Source of the DNA: Bacillus sp. X1(2014) | Lineage (GTDB): Bacteria > Bacillota > Bacilli > Bacillales_B > DSM-18226 | DNA length: 64,000 nt | Assembly: GCF_007678255.1 (NCBI RefSeq) | Contig: NZ_VEED01000006.1 | Location: 186,001-250,000 of the forward strand | Direction of reading: 5' to 3' | Shown: positions 57,804-64,000 of the stretch, piece by piece | Layout of the letters: each line of letters begins with the position of its first letter | Numbering within the stretch: the stretch's first letter is position 1 | Notes under the pieces: generated by a model | Seen by the model: only the letters and a program-made list of their open reading frames with translations | The model's database searches: none | Told to the model about the DNA's origin: nothing | Made by a program: the position numbers and the translations under genes

Positions 57804-58511
57804 ATGCGTATTAATAAGTTTATTAGCGAGTCTGGGAAGGCATCTAGAAGAGGCGCGGATAAGTTAGTTAGTGAAGGAAAAGTTACGATTAATGGCCAAG
57901 TGGCGGTAATGGGCAGCCAGGTGGAGCCGGGCGATGATGTTCGAATCAATGGGAGCCAGATTAGAGTTGCTCATAATTATGTCTATATCGCCTTAAATAA
58001 ACCTGTTGGAATTACGAGTACAACAGAAAGACATATAAAAGGAAATATCATTGATTTAGTCAATCATCCCTTACGAATCTTCCATATTGGACGATTGGAT
58101 AAGGACTCGGACGGCCTCATTCTTCTAACGAACGATGGCGATATTGTTAACGAAATCTTACGTGCCGAAAATAAGCATGAAAAGGAATATATCGTCACTG
58201 TCGATAAACCAATCACTCCAGAATTTTTAAAGAAGATGGCAGCTGGTGTGGAAATTCTCGATAAAAAAACTCTGCCATGTAAAGTAACCCAGATGTCTAA
58301 ATATGTATTTCAAATCATCTTAACACAAGGGTTAAACCGCCAAATCCGCCGAATGTGCTCAGCGCTTGGCTATGGGGTTGTCCGTCTGCAGCGGACAAGG
58401 ATTATGAACATTCATTTAGGCAACCTGCCGATTGGACAATGGCGCGACTTATCGAAAAAAGAAAAGAATCAATTATTTGCTGACTTAAACTATCAACCTA
58501 AAGAATGGTAA
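57804..58511 (+). CDS. rluF: 23S rRNA pseudouridine synthase, RluF/RsuA family
   Basis: The 235-residue protein has an N-terminal S4 domain ([31 protein letters not shown]) and a catalytic domain with [17 protein letters not shown], whose Asp is the nucleophile, then [15 protein letters not shown]. The [11 protein letters not shown] pattern suits RluF (U2604 in E. coli) rather than RluB. The RBS is weak (AGGGTG), and ATG 57804 is chosen over an in-frame GTG at 57795 because homologues begin MRINKFISE. Confidence 0.88.
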   Translation: MRINKFISESGKASRRGADKLVSEGKVTINGQVAVMGSQVEPGDDVRINGSQIRVAHNYVYIALNKPVGITSTTERHIKGNIIDLVNHPLRIFHIGRLDKDSDGLILLTNDGDIVNEILRAENKHEKEYIVTVDKPITPEFLKKMAAGVEILDKKTLPCKVTQMSKYVFQIILTQGLNRQIRRMCSALGYGVVRLQRTRIMNIHLGNLPIGQWRDLSKKEKNQLFADLNYQPKEW

Positions 58512-58544
58512 GGAAGAATAATCGGATCACCAGAGGTGGGTCAT

Positions 58545-59084
58545 TTGGAAATAGGAGCAAAAATTCGTGCCATACGAAATCGAAAGAAAATCACCATTGC
58601 GCAAATGTGTGAAGGGACAGGACTGTCCAAAGGATTTATCAGCAATGTCGAAAACAATAACACCTCCCCTTCAATTAGCACGCTGCAAACAATCGCAGCC
58701 TTTCTTGGGGTTCCTTTACCCTATTTATTATTAGAAAAAAAAGAGCATATGCGTGTTGTTAGAAAAAATGAGCGGACTCATTCTACTTTTAACCACTTGA
58801 AAATCGAGCATTTAACCTCTAAAGGAGGATTAAGAATGATGCTTGTCGAATTTCCTGCGGGTGCTTCTATGGGTGAATTAAATGCGCATGAAGGGGAAGA
58901 ATGCCACTTGGTGCTAGAGGGAAAAGTTCTAGCAGAACAAGGCGAAGACTCCATGATTATTGAAGAAGGAGATTCCTTCAGCTGGAACGCAAGTGTCCCT
59001 CATTTTGTTAAAAATATCGGTGACGGCAAGGCCGTTGTCCTCATTTCGATTTATTCTGATAGTGAATTAAGAGATATTTTTTAA
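58545..59084 (+). CDS. XRE-family regulator with C-terminal cupin domain (PuuR-like)
   Basis: The protein of about 179 residues has an HTH_3 domain (residues 3-58, IRAIRNRKKITIAQMCEGTGLSKGFISNVEN) and a cupin domain (about 105-175) with the HEGEECHLVLEGK and PHFVKN motifs. This HTH-cupin architecture includes PuuR, which controls putrescine use. It faces an FAD amine oxidase gene tail to tail, so an amine-related role is plausible but not shown. TTG 58545 follows GAGGTGGG; GTG 58536 is in frame. Confidence 0.85.
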   Translation: MEIGAKIRAIRNRKKITIAQMCEGTGLSKGFISNVENNNTSPSISTLQTIAAFLGVPLPYLLLEKKEHMRVVRKNERTHSTFNHLKIEHLTSKGGLRMMLVEFPAGASMGELNAHEGEECHLVLEGKVLAEQGEDSMIIEEGDSFSWNASVPHFVKNIGDGKAVVLISIYSDSELRDIF

Positions 59085-59092
59085 TTTATCCC

Positions 59093-59152
59093 AAAAAGGG
59101 CTGACAAGGAGGGGCGACAAGCAGCTTTCAATAGTCAGCCTTTATTTAAATG
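59093..59152 (+). terminator. Probable terminator of the XRE-cupin gene
   Basis: AAAGGGCTGAC and GTCAGCCTTT pair across about 28 bases, followed by ATTT. Long loop, so only moderately convincing. Confidence 0.5.
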
Positions 59153-59186
59153 ATAAGAGGGTATAATTTTTTGAACTTAGATTACT

Positions 59187-59234
59187 GTCTAGCGCAAGCG
59201 GCCCTAGCGGCTGACCACGGCGCTTGCGCTTTTC
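59187..59234. repeat. GC-rich dispersed hairpin element
   Basis: Arms AGCGCAAGCG (59191-59200) and CGCTTGCGCT (59221-59230) flank GGCCCTAGCGGCTGACCACGG, preceded by TGTCT and followed by TTTTC. It looks like a common Bacillaceae intergenic repeat and could act as a terminator for genes on both sides. Confidence 0.65.
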
Positions 59235-59242
59235 TTATGTTC

Positions 59243-60784
59243 CTACTTTATTTTCAAATCATGGATTACATCCTGTGCAGCCTTCTCACCAGTTTCGACC
59301 GCACCGTTTAAATATCCTGGGTACAGGATTGACGTGTGCTCACCAGCAAAAAAGATATTGCCTTCCCGTTCTCCTAAAATTCCGGCAAATTTCGTATACT
59401 GGCCTACCTTCCAATACGAATAAGCCCCTTTGCTCCATTGATTACTAAGCCAATGGTCGATTGTGGCTAACCCGTTCCACTTATTAATGCTTCCTTTCAA
59501 AACAGGTTCTAGCTTGTCCAGAAAGCTAATCGTCGTCTCTTTTAACTTCCCATCTGTGACAGCAAACTGCTGAGCCGCCGTTTCACCTCCTGTATAATTA
59601 ACTAGAATTCCGGATTTACCTCGTTGTGCCCGTGATGATTCAAATGTCTGCTGATAACCTGTATCCGCAAATGTTTCACCATTATTTCCAAGCTCATTCC
59701 AAAACCGATTGATAAATTGAACATGTAGCTTTGTATTTATACCCATTCCGAGCTCTTCAATCGCTGCCGCCTTTAACGAACAAAATCTTGCATTCTGATA
59801 ATCTATTGTTTTTAAAATACTACAAGGGATTGCGAGAATGACTTTGTCGGCTAAAACTTCCCATTCTCCTTCTTTATTTCGAAAAATGAGCCTTATATTC
59901 TCTGAATTGTGTTGGTCTATCTTTATCAGTTCGGAATTAAAGTTTATTTGTTCTTGAAGATCTTTTGCCAATAAAGCAGGAATTTGATCATTGCCTCCTC
60001 TAATATGAAGACTTTCATCAGAATCACCGTACATTCGAAAGTTCTCTTTTTCCGCAAATCCTAACAAATAAAGAAGATTTAGTGCACTCTGCACATGGGC
60101 GTCTGCTCCATATTCAATCGAATAGGCAACAGCTAATAGTTTACCGAACCTAGATCCAATGCCTCCTGGTACCGTTTCATTGATATAGTCAACAATCGAC
60201 ATATGATCGATCTCAAAGCCTCGCTCTGTATAACGATTATAAAGGGTCGTTTCACCTACTTCTTGAAGATCTTTTTTTAGTTTGGGGAGGATTTCCATAA
60301 AGTCAGCGGTTACCTCCTGAAAGGAATATGGACGCTGATCAAAAAAATAAAATGGCTCGGTATTGCAGGATTCAGACATGATTAAATGATCTAAAGTTAA
60401 GCCTAGTTCCTTTGCAAGCTCTTGAATCTCCCTGTGGCAAGTATCTATTAATTCCCCGCCACGCTCGACCATTTGTTCGTCCTTGAAATAACCTCTCCTA
60501 GTCCAACAACGTCCTCCTACCCGTTCGGAAGCCTCATAAATTGTTGCTGTGATTCCAGCTTGTTTAAGCCGATATGCACACGTGAGGCCGGCCAGACCTG
60601 CTCCCACAATGACAATCCTTAGATTCAGCGGCTGACGTTTAACCTTTTCGAAGGGATCCTGCATATTTTGTATATGATGAAGATCTACAATATTAGCTTG
60701 TCCAGTAGATAATTTGTTCTCCATTTGAGTATCTGCCAACGCAAACGATTTCTGCAGTATACTAGCTAATGGTGTTCGTGCCAA
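59243..60784 (-). CDS. Flavin-containing amine oxidase
   Basis: The 513-residue flavoprotein has the dinucleotide-binding motif IVIVGAGLAGLTCAYRL near residue 57, then YEASERVGGRCWTRRG and RGGEL, and the C-terminal FAD motif FFAGEHTS..YPGYLNGAVETGEKAA. Family members oxidise primary amines, polyamines or amino acids to aldehyde or keto products, ammonia and H2O2. No signal peptide: an N-terminal extension of about 50 residues precedes the FAD motif. A PuuR-like regulator lies opposite. Substrate unknown. Confidence 0.9.
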   Translation of the reverse strand: MARTPLASILQKSFALADTQMENKLSTGQANIVDLHHIQNMQDPFEKVKRQPLNLRIVIVGAGLAGLTCAYRLKQAGITATIYEASERVGGRCWTRRGYFKDEQMVERGGELIDTCHREIQELAKELGLTLDHLIMSESCNTEPFYFFDQRPYSFQEVTADFMEILPKLKKDLQEVGETTLYNRYTERGFEIDHMSIVDYINETVPGGIGSRFGKLLAVAYSIEYGADAHVQSALNLLYLLGFAEKENFRMYGDSDESLHIRGGNDQIPALLAKDLQEQINFNSELIKIDQHNSENIRLIFRNKEGEWEVLADKVILAIPCSILKTIDYQNARFCSLKAAAIEELGMGINTKLHVQFINRFWNELGNNGETFADTGYQQTFESSRAQRGKSGILVNYTGGETAAQQFAVTDGKLKETTISFLDKLEPVLKGSINKWNGLATIDHWLSNQWSKGAYSYWKVGQYTKFAGILGEREGNIFFAGEHTSILYPGYLNGAVETGEKAAQDVIHDLKIK

Positions 60785-60827
60785 GAAAAACCAACTCCTT
60801 TGTGCAAAATAAAACCATGCTAAAAGA

Positions 60828-60859
60828 TTGATAAACTATCGCGGGATAGTAGTTATCAA
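60828..60859. promoter_or_regulatory. Large palindrome upstream of the amine oxidase gene
   Basis: TTGATAA-A-CTATC, GCGG spacer region, GATAG-TAG-TTATCAA: two nested inverted repeats over 32 bases, 44 bases ahead of the start codon. No T run follows on either strand, so an operator is more likely than a terminator. Confidence 0.55.
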
Positions 60860-61071
60860 TAAAATATGCATGGCGGTTAAATTTGCCTGAGACAAGCAGC
60901 CAGTTCCTTGATTTAAATTTATTTTATTTAAAACGACAGAATTCTTTGAGATATCCTGCTCGTATGTCAAAATATTTATGAATAAATGTTGTGATCATGT
61001 CGGTAGAAGGGCCGAACTATTTATCTAATCTCTGACATCAATCACCAAGTTTTACAAATTGGAGGGAAAAA

Positions 61072-61992
61072 ATGATGAGGACCATGAAACTCGGAAGCAG
61101 TTCGTTAGAGGTGCCAGTCGTATCTGTTGGTTGTATGCGTATTAACTCGCTCGAGAAAAACCAGGCAGAGCGTTTTGTTCAATCAGCCTTAGAAGAAGGG
61201 GCAAACTTCTTTGACCATGCTGACATTTACGGCGGCGGCACATGTGAGGAAATTTTCGCAGATGCTATCCAAATGAATGCAGATGTTCGTGAAAAAATCA
61301 TTCTGCAATCTAAGTGCGGGATTCGAAAGGGAATGTTTGATTTTTCAAAAGAATATATTTTGGAATCCGTCGATGGGATTTTACAACGACTGAAAACCGA
61401 ATATCTCGACGTCCTGCTCTTGCACCGCCCGGATGCACTTGTCGAGCCTGAGGAAGTGGCTGAGGCCTTTGATATCCTTGAAACTTCGGGAAAGGTTCGC
61501 CATTTCGGCGTTTCCAACCAAAACCCGATGCAGATTCAACTGCTAAAGAAGTTTGTGAAGCAGCCACTTGTTGCTAACCAGCTGCAATTAAGTATCACCA
61601 ACGCTACGATGATCTCAAACGGAATTAATGTCAATATGGAGAATGATTCCGCTGTCAACCGGGACGGAAGTGTTCTCGATTATTGCCGTTTGAATGATAT
61701 CACTATCCAGCCATGGTCTCCATTCCAATATGGGTTCTTTGAAGGGGTATTCCTAGGAAGCGAGAAGTTTCCGGAGTTGAATCAACAGATTGATGAAATT
61801 GCCGCTACATATGGAGTCAGCAATACTACCATCGCGATCGCCTGGCTTTTACGTCACCCAGCCCATATGCAGCCAGTAATCGGGACAATGAATATCGACA
61901 GATTAAAGGATTGCTGCAAAGCGTCTGATATTCAACTGACTCGTGAGGAATGGTATCGTATTTACCGGGCAGCCGGCAATATTCTTCCGTAA
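61072..61992 (+). CDS. Aldo/keto reductase, YdhF-like
   Basis: The 306-residue NADPH-dependent TIM-barrel enzyme has the catalytic tetrad: Asp and Tyr in FFDHADIYGGG, Lys in LQSKCGI and His in VLLLHRPDAL. GVSNQNPMQIQLL and the C-terminal AIAWLLRHPAHMQPVIGT fit the YdhF subgroup. The physiological substrate is unknown. Two ATGs in a row (61072, 61075) follow GGAGGG. Confidence 0.9.
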   Translation: MMRTMKLGSSSLEVPVVSVGCMRINSLEKNQAERFVQSALEEGANFFDHADIYGGGTCEEIFADAIQMNADVREKIILQSKCGIRKGMFDFSKEYILESVDGILQRLKTEYLDVLLLHRPDALVEPEEVAEAFDILETSGKVRHFGVSNQNPMQIQLLKKFVKQPLVANQLQLSITNATMISNGINVNMENDSAVNRDGSVLDYCRLNDITIQPWSPFQYGFFEGVFLGSEKFPELNQQIDEIAATYGVSNTTIAIAWLLRHPAHMQPVIGTMNIDRLKDCCKASDIQLTREEWYRIYRAAGNILP

Positions 61993-62059
61993 AGAAACTC
62001 CTTATCGGGAAGAAAATTTATTTTTCAAGGTAAAAAATAGTGGCAATAATGGTATATAC

Positions 62060-62106
62060 TGTAAATACTTTGATAAAAAATCTGAAGTATGTAACATTTT
62101 TGTAAT
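62060..62106 (+). promoter_or_regulatory. WalR box(es) far upstream of the LysM-3D gene
   Basis: TGTAAC-ATTTT-TGTAAT (62090-62106) fits TGTWAH-N5-TGTWAH fully. TGTAAA-TACTT-TGATAA (62060-62076) fits with one change. WalR control is expected for YocH-type proteins, but these lie about 220 bases upstream with a terminator-like hairpin in between. Confidence 0.6.
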
Positions 62107-62116
62107 AAATAGAGGT

Positions 62117-62149
62117 TAAGCCCAGCAATTGTCACTGCTGGGCTTATTA
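62117..62149 (+). terminator. Terminator-like hairpin between WalR box and the LysM-3D gene
   Basis: TAAGCCCAGCA / TGCTGGGCTTA with a loop of eight, then TTACT. It may end the aldo/keto reductase transcript or attenuate the LysM-3D leader; the U tract is poor. The following 175 bases show no further clear element. Confidence 0.6.
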
Positions 62150-62324
62150 CTATGAAGAGTTGTAAAATAGCTATGTTTTCAGATAATTAAATAAACTCAG
62201 AAATACTATCGCAATATACTTGCCACAGATGTAAAGAGATTAACATACCCCTGTTCTTTGTTTCAGAAAATTCTATGTTACTATTTAGAAAACTTAGCAA
62301 CCAAAGAACATGGAGGGTAAAAGA

Positions 62325-63104
62325 ATGCTTAAAAGAATACTATCAATTATAGCAGTTGCTGTACTCTCAGTAACTGTAAGTGCTAATGTACAAGCTGCAA
62401 CAGTAACAGTAAAAGAAGGGGATACCCTTTGGGACCTATCACGTGTAAATAATACGTCTTTAGAAAATATTCAAAAGTTGAACGATCTGACTACAGACCT
62501 TATTCACCCTGGGGATGTTTTAACCATAGCACCAGAAAAACATTATACTGTTAAAAAAGGGGACTCATTATGGGAGATAGCCAGGGATTATCAAGTAACT
62601 GTTTTACAGCTTAAAGAATGGAACAATTTAACTACTGATCTCATCCATCCTGGATTAAATCTATTAATCTATGAAGGTTTAAATACTACTACTAAGGTTG
62701 TAACAGAAAAACCAGTCAATCAGGCGGTACATAAAGAATCTGCAAAGCCGGCTGTGCAGGCACCAAAGGAAAGTGAACCTGAGGAAAAAGAAGCACCAAC
62801 AGATAATGCAAATTCAAAAGAAATTACAGTGAGAGCTACAGCTTATACTGCCTCATGTGAGGGATGTTCTGGTACTACAGCTACTGGTATTAACTTAAAG
62901 GCAAACCCAGATAAAAAGGTGATTGCCGTTGACCCATCTGTTATACCGCTTGGCAGTAAAGTTCATGTAGAAGGCTATGGTGAAGCAATTGCTGGAGATA
63001 CTGGCGGAGCTATCAAAGGAAACAGAATTGATGTCTTTATTCCTTCAGAAAAAGATGCTATTGATTTTGGCGTAAAACAATTGAAGGTAACCATAATAAA
63101 CTAA
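62325..63104 (+). CDS. yocH: LysM-3D domain cell-wall protein, YocH-like
   Basis: The 259-residue secreted protein has a signal peptide (1-24), two LysM domains (VTVKEGDTLWDLSR from about 26; YTVKKGDSLWEIAR from about 75), a Pro/Glu/Lys linker (115-168) and a C-terminal 3D domain (VRATAYTAS...AVDPSVIPLGSKVHVEGYG...GNRIDVF) with the three conserved Asp. YocH in B. subtilis is a WalRK-controlled muralytic protein. ATG 62325 follows GGAGGG. Confidence 0.92.
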   Translation: MLKRILSIIAVAVLSVTVSANVQAATVTVKEGDTLWDLSRVNNTSLENIQKLNDLTTDLIHPGDVLTIAPEKHYTVKKGDSLWEIARDYQVTVLQLKEWNNLTTDLIHPGLNLLIYEGLNTTTKVVTEKPVNQAVHKESAKPAVQAPKESEPEEKEAPTDNANSKEITVRATAYTASCEGCSGTTATGINLKANPDKKVIAVDPSVIPLGSKVHVEGYGEAIAGDTGGAIKGNRIDVFIPSEKDAIDFGVKQLKVTIIN

Positions 63105-63116
63105 TCTGCTTAATAA

Positions 63117-63150
63117 ATGCCACCCCTTTATTTATCAAGGGGTGGCATTT
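63117..63150. terminator. Bidirectional terminator overlapping the end of the FadR-type gene
   Basis: ATGCCACCCCTT / AAGGGGTGGCAT. The hairpin includes the last codons and stop of the minus-strand gene. Confidence 0.88.
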
Positions 63151-63844
63151 TAGGATATTCTTTTAAAACCTTATGGCGAACGTAATCAAGATGTAAATAC
63201 AATTGATGAAATGCCTCAAAAGGATCTCTTTTTTCCAATGCTTGATAAATAGCTAGGTGATGTTGAATGGTTCGCTCTGGTTCGCGAATTTTTATTTCAC
63301 TATTGATTTTGACAAGGGTAACGATTAATGTATCAATCATTCCTTCGACAATCGGATTATTGGCACTTAAGGCAATGATCCGATGGAATTCAAGGTCTGC
63401 CTCGCTATAGTCACTGTCTTTATTGTTGGCAATCGTATCAATTGTTTCTTTTAGCCGTTGGAGTTCTTCGTCGCTGATTTTTTCAGCAGCAATCGTAATT
63501 AATCCCAATTCTAAGGCCATTCGGGCTTCTACCATTGCCTGCAGATTATCGTGTGCCAGGGATAGCATGATGGAAAAGGGATGACTGCTAATTTTATTAT
63601 TAAAAAAAGTACCTTCCCGCGTTTTTCGGTGAATAACGCCTAATGATTCGAGAGAACTAAGTGCCTCCCTTAACACAGGGCGGCTGACATTAAGTATTTC
63701 CATTAATTCCATTTCAGTAGGAAGTTTCTCGCCCGGCTTCATTTGACCACTAACCAATAGTTGGATAATATTTTCGACTACCTGCTTGGATAAAGTATTG
63801 CGGTGTACTGAATCAACTTTTATTTTTTTAGGAGTTTCGTCCAT
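63128..63844 (-). CDS. FadR/GntR-family regulator with FCD ligand domain
   Basis: The 238-residue protein has an N-terminal winged HTH (residues 15-80, QVVENIIQLLVSGQMKPGEKLPTEMELMEILNVSRPVLREAL) and a C-terminal FCD domain (about 100-225) with the ligand/metal residues in DLEFHRIIALSANN and HHLAIYQAL and HLDYVRHK. FCD regulators sense small organic acids such as lactate, glycolate or gluconate. It starts after GAGGGG and lies downstream of a gene that enters at the window edge, probably not in one operon since a terminator separates them. Confidence 0.9.
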   Translation of the reverse strand: MDETPKKIKVDSVHRNTLSKQVVENIIQLLVSGQMKPGEKLPTEMELMEILNVSRPVLREALSSLESLGVIHRKTREGTFFNNKISSHPFSIMLSLAHDNLQAMVEARMALELGLITIAAEKISDEELQRLKETIDTIANNKDSDYSEADLEFHRIIALSANNPIVEGMIDTLIVTLVKINSEIKIREPERTIQHHLAIYQALEKRDPFEAFHQLYLHLDYVRHKVLKEYPKMPPLDK

Positions 63845-63914
63845 CGTTAGGCCCCTCGTTTTACCAATTTTGTAAGCCTATTATAATCTATTCATATCCT
63901 TTTTCACCAGCGAT

Positions 63915-63946
63915 TACAAAAAACGCTGCCGTATATTAGCAGCGTT
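63915..63946 (-). terminator. Terminator of the gene at the right edge
   Basis: Minus strand AACGCTGC, ten-base loop, GCAGCGTT and six T. Confidence 0.88.
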
Positions 63947-63953
63947 CGGTTTA

Positions 63954-64000
63954 CTATATTTTCAATACACGGCATACATTTTCTGCCGCAAAAGCTAAGT
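63954..64000 (-). CDS. C-terminal end of an unidentified protein (partial)
   Basis: On the minus strand a frame entering from the right edge ends LAFAAENVCRVLKI then TAG, eight bases before a good terminator. Only 14-15 codons are visible, not enough to name it. The terminator position supports it as a real gene end. Confidence 0.45.
   Translation of the reverse strand, partial: LAFAAENVCRVLKI

Noticed and set aside
57601..57867. Open frame upstream of rluF
   Set aside because: No RBS, no family resemblance, and it overlaps rluF in another frame.
60828..60859. Terminator at the amine oxidase upstream palindrome
   Set aside because: No T run on either strand and no gene end nearby.
62150..62310. 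Cyclic-di-AMP (ydaO-type) riboswitch ahead of the LysM-3D gene
   Set aside because: I could not find the conserved core or pseudoknot segments of that class.

Overview
The window reads as the chromosome of a spore-forming, low-GC Gram-positive of the family Bacillaceae, most like the Neobacillus / former Bacillus niacini-vireti group. Supporting this are AGGAGG-type ribosome binding sites, close relatives of Bacillus PdxK, YojF-BshB2, NiaP, PepT, YocH, YhcN/YlaJ and immune inhibitor A, LicT-type RAT antiterminators, a cre site, a WalR box and CodY-like boxes. The genus is an inference. No rRNA, tRNA, CRISPR array or insertion sequence was recognised.

Region 1 (1-15.3 kb) is respiratory. An operon on the minus strand, fdhD-fdnG-fdnH-fdnI, encodes a membrane-bound, Tat-exported formate dehydrogenase. 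Its catalytic subunit is interrupted by an in-frame TGA that I read as selenocysteine, because a textbook SECIS hairpin follows it. After pdxK and the bacillithiol genes yojF-bshB2 comes a clade II nitrous oxide reductase operon, nosC-nosZ-nosB-nosD-nosY-nosF plus a lipoprotein joining a YtkA/FixH-like domain to a SurA-N-like domain. A Crp/Fnr-type regulator gene divergent from nos carries a one-base frameshift. The shared intergenic region holds Crp/Fnr-like and ResD-like sites.

Region 2 (15.3-24.3 kb) has a beta-glucoside PTS operon, bglP-bglA, preceded by a promoter overlapped by a cre site and by two tandem RAT/terminator switches. It is followed by a HAD phosphatase, an AlkD-like protein, a small SASP-like gene, a His/Pro/Gly tandem-repeat protein, a two-P-loop ATPase, ybaK and the remnant of a B12-binding radical SAM gene.

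Region 3 (24.3-38.4 kb) is transport and oxidation: livKHMGF for branched-chain amino acids, niaP, a heterodimeric ABC exporter, an ASCH-domain protein, a GMC oxidoreductase with its Tat-exported partner, and a sporulation lipoprotein.

Region 4 (38.4-52.7 kb) has two very large secreted proteases (S8 and M6/InhA), an ABC exporter operon with its TetR repressor and twin operators, pepT and an APH-like kinase.

Region 5 (52.9-57.5 kb) is the most unusual part. A ParM-like actin and a ParR-like ribbon-helix-helix protein are followed upstream by three separate arrays of GTAWAC iterons. The arrays alternate with one intact and two progressively decayed copies of the 3' end of an L,D-transpeptidase gene, so a unit of roughly 0.5-0.6 kb (gene end plus centromere-like array) appears to have been tandemly triplicated.

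Region 6 (57.7-64 kb) holds rluF, an XRE-cupin regulator, an FAD amine oxidase, an aldo/keto reductase, a YocH-like LysM-3D protein behind a WalR box, and a FadR-type regulator.
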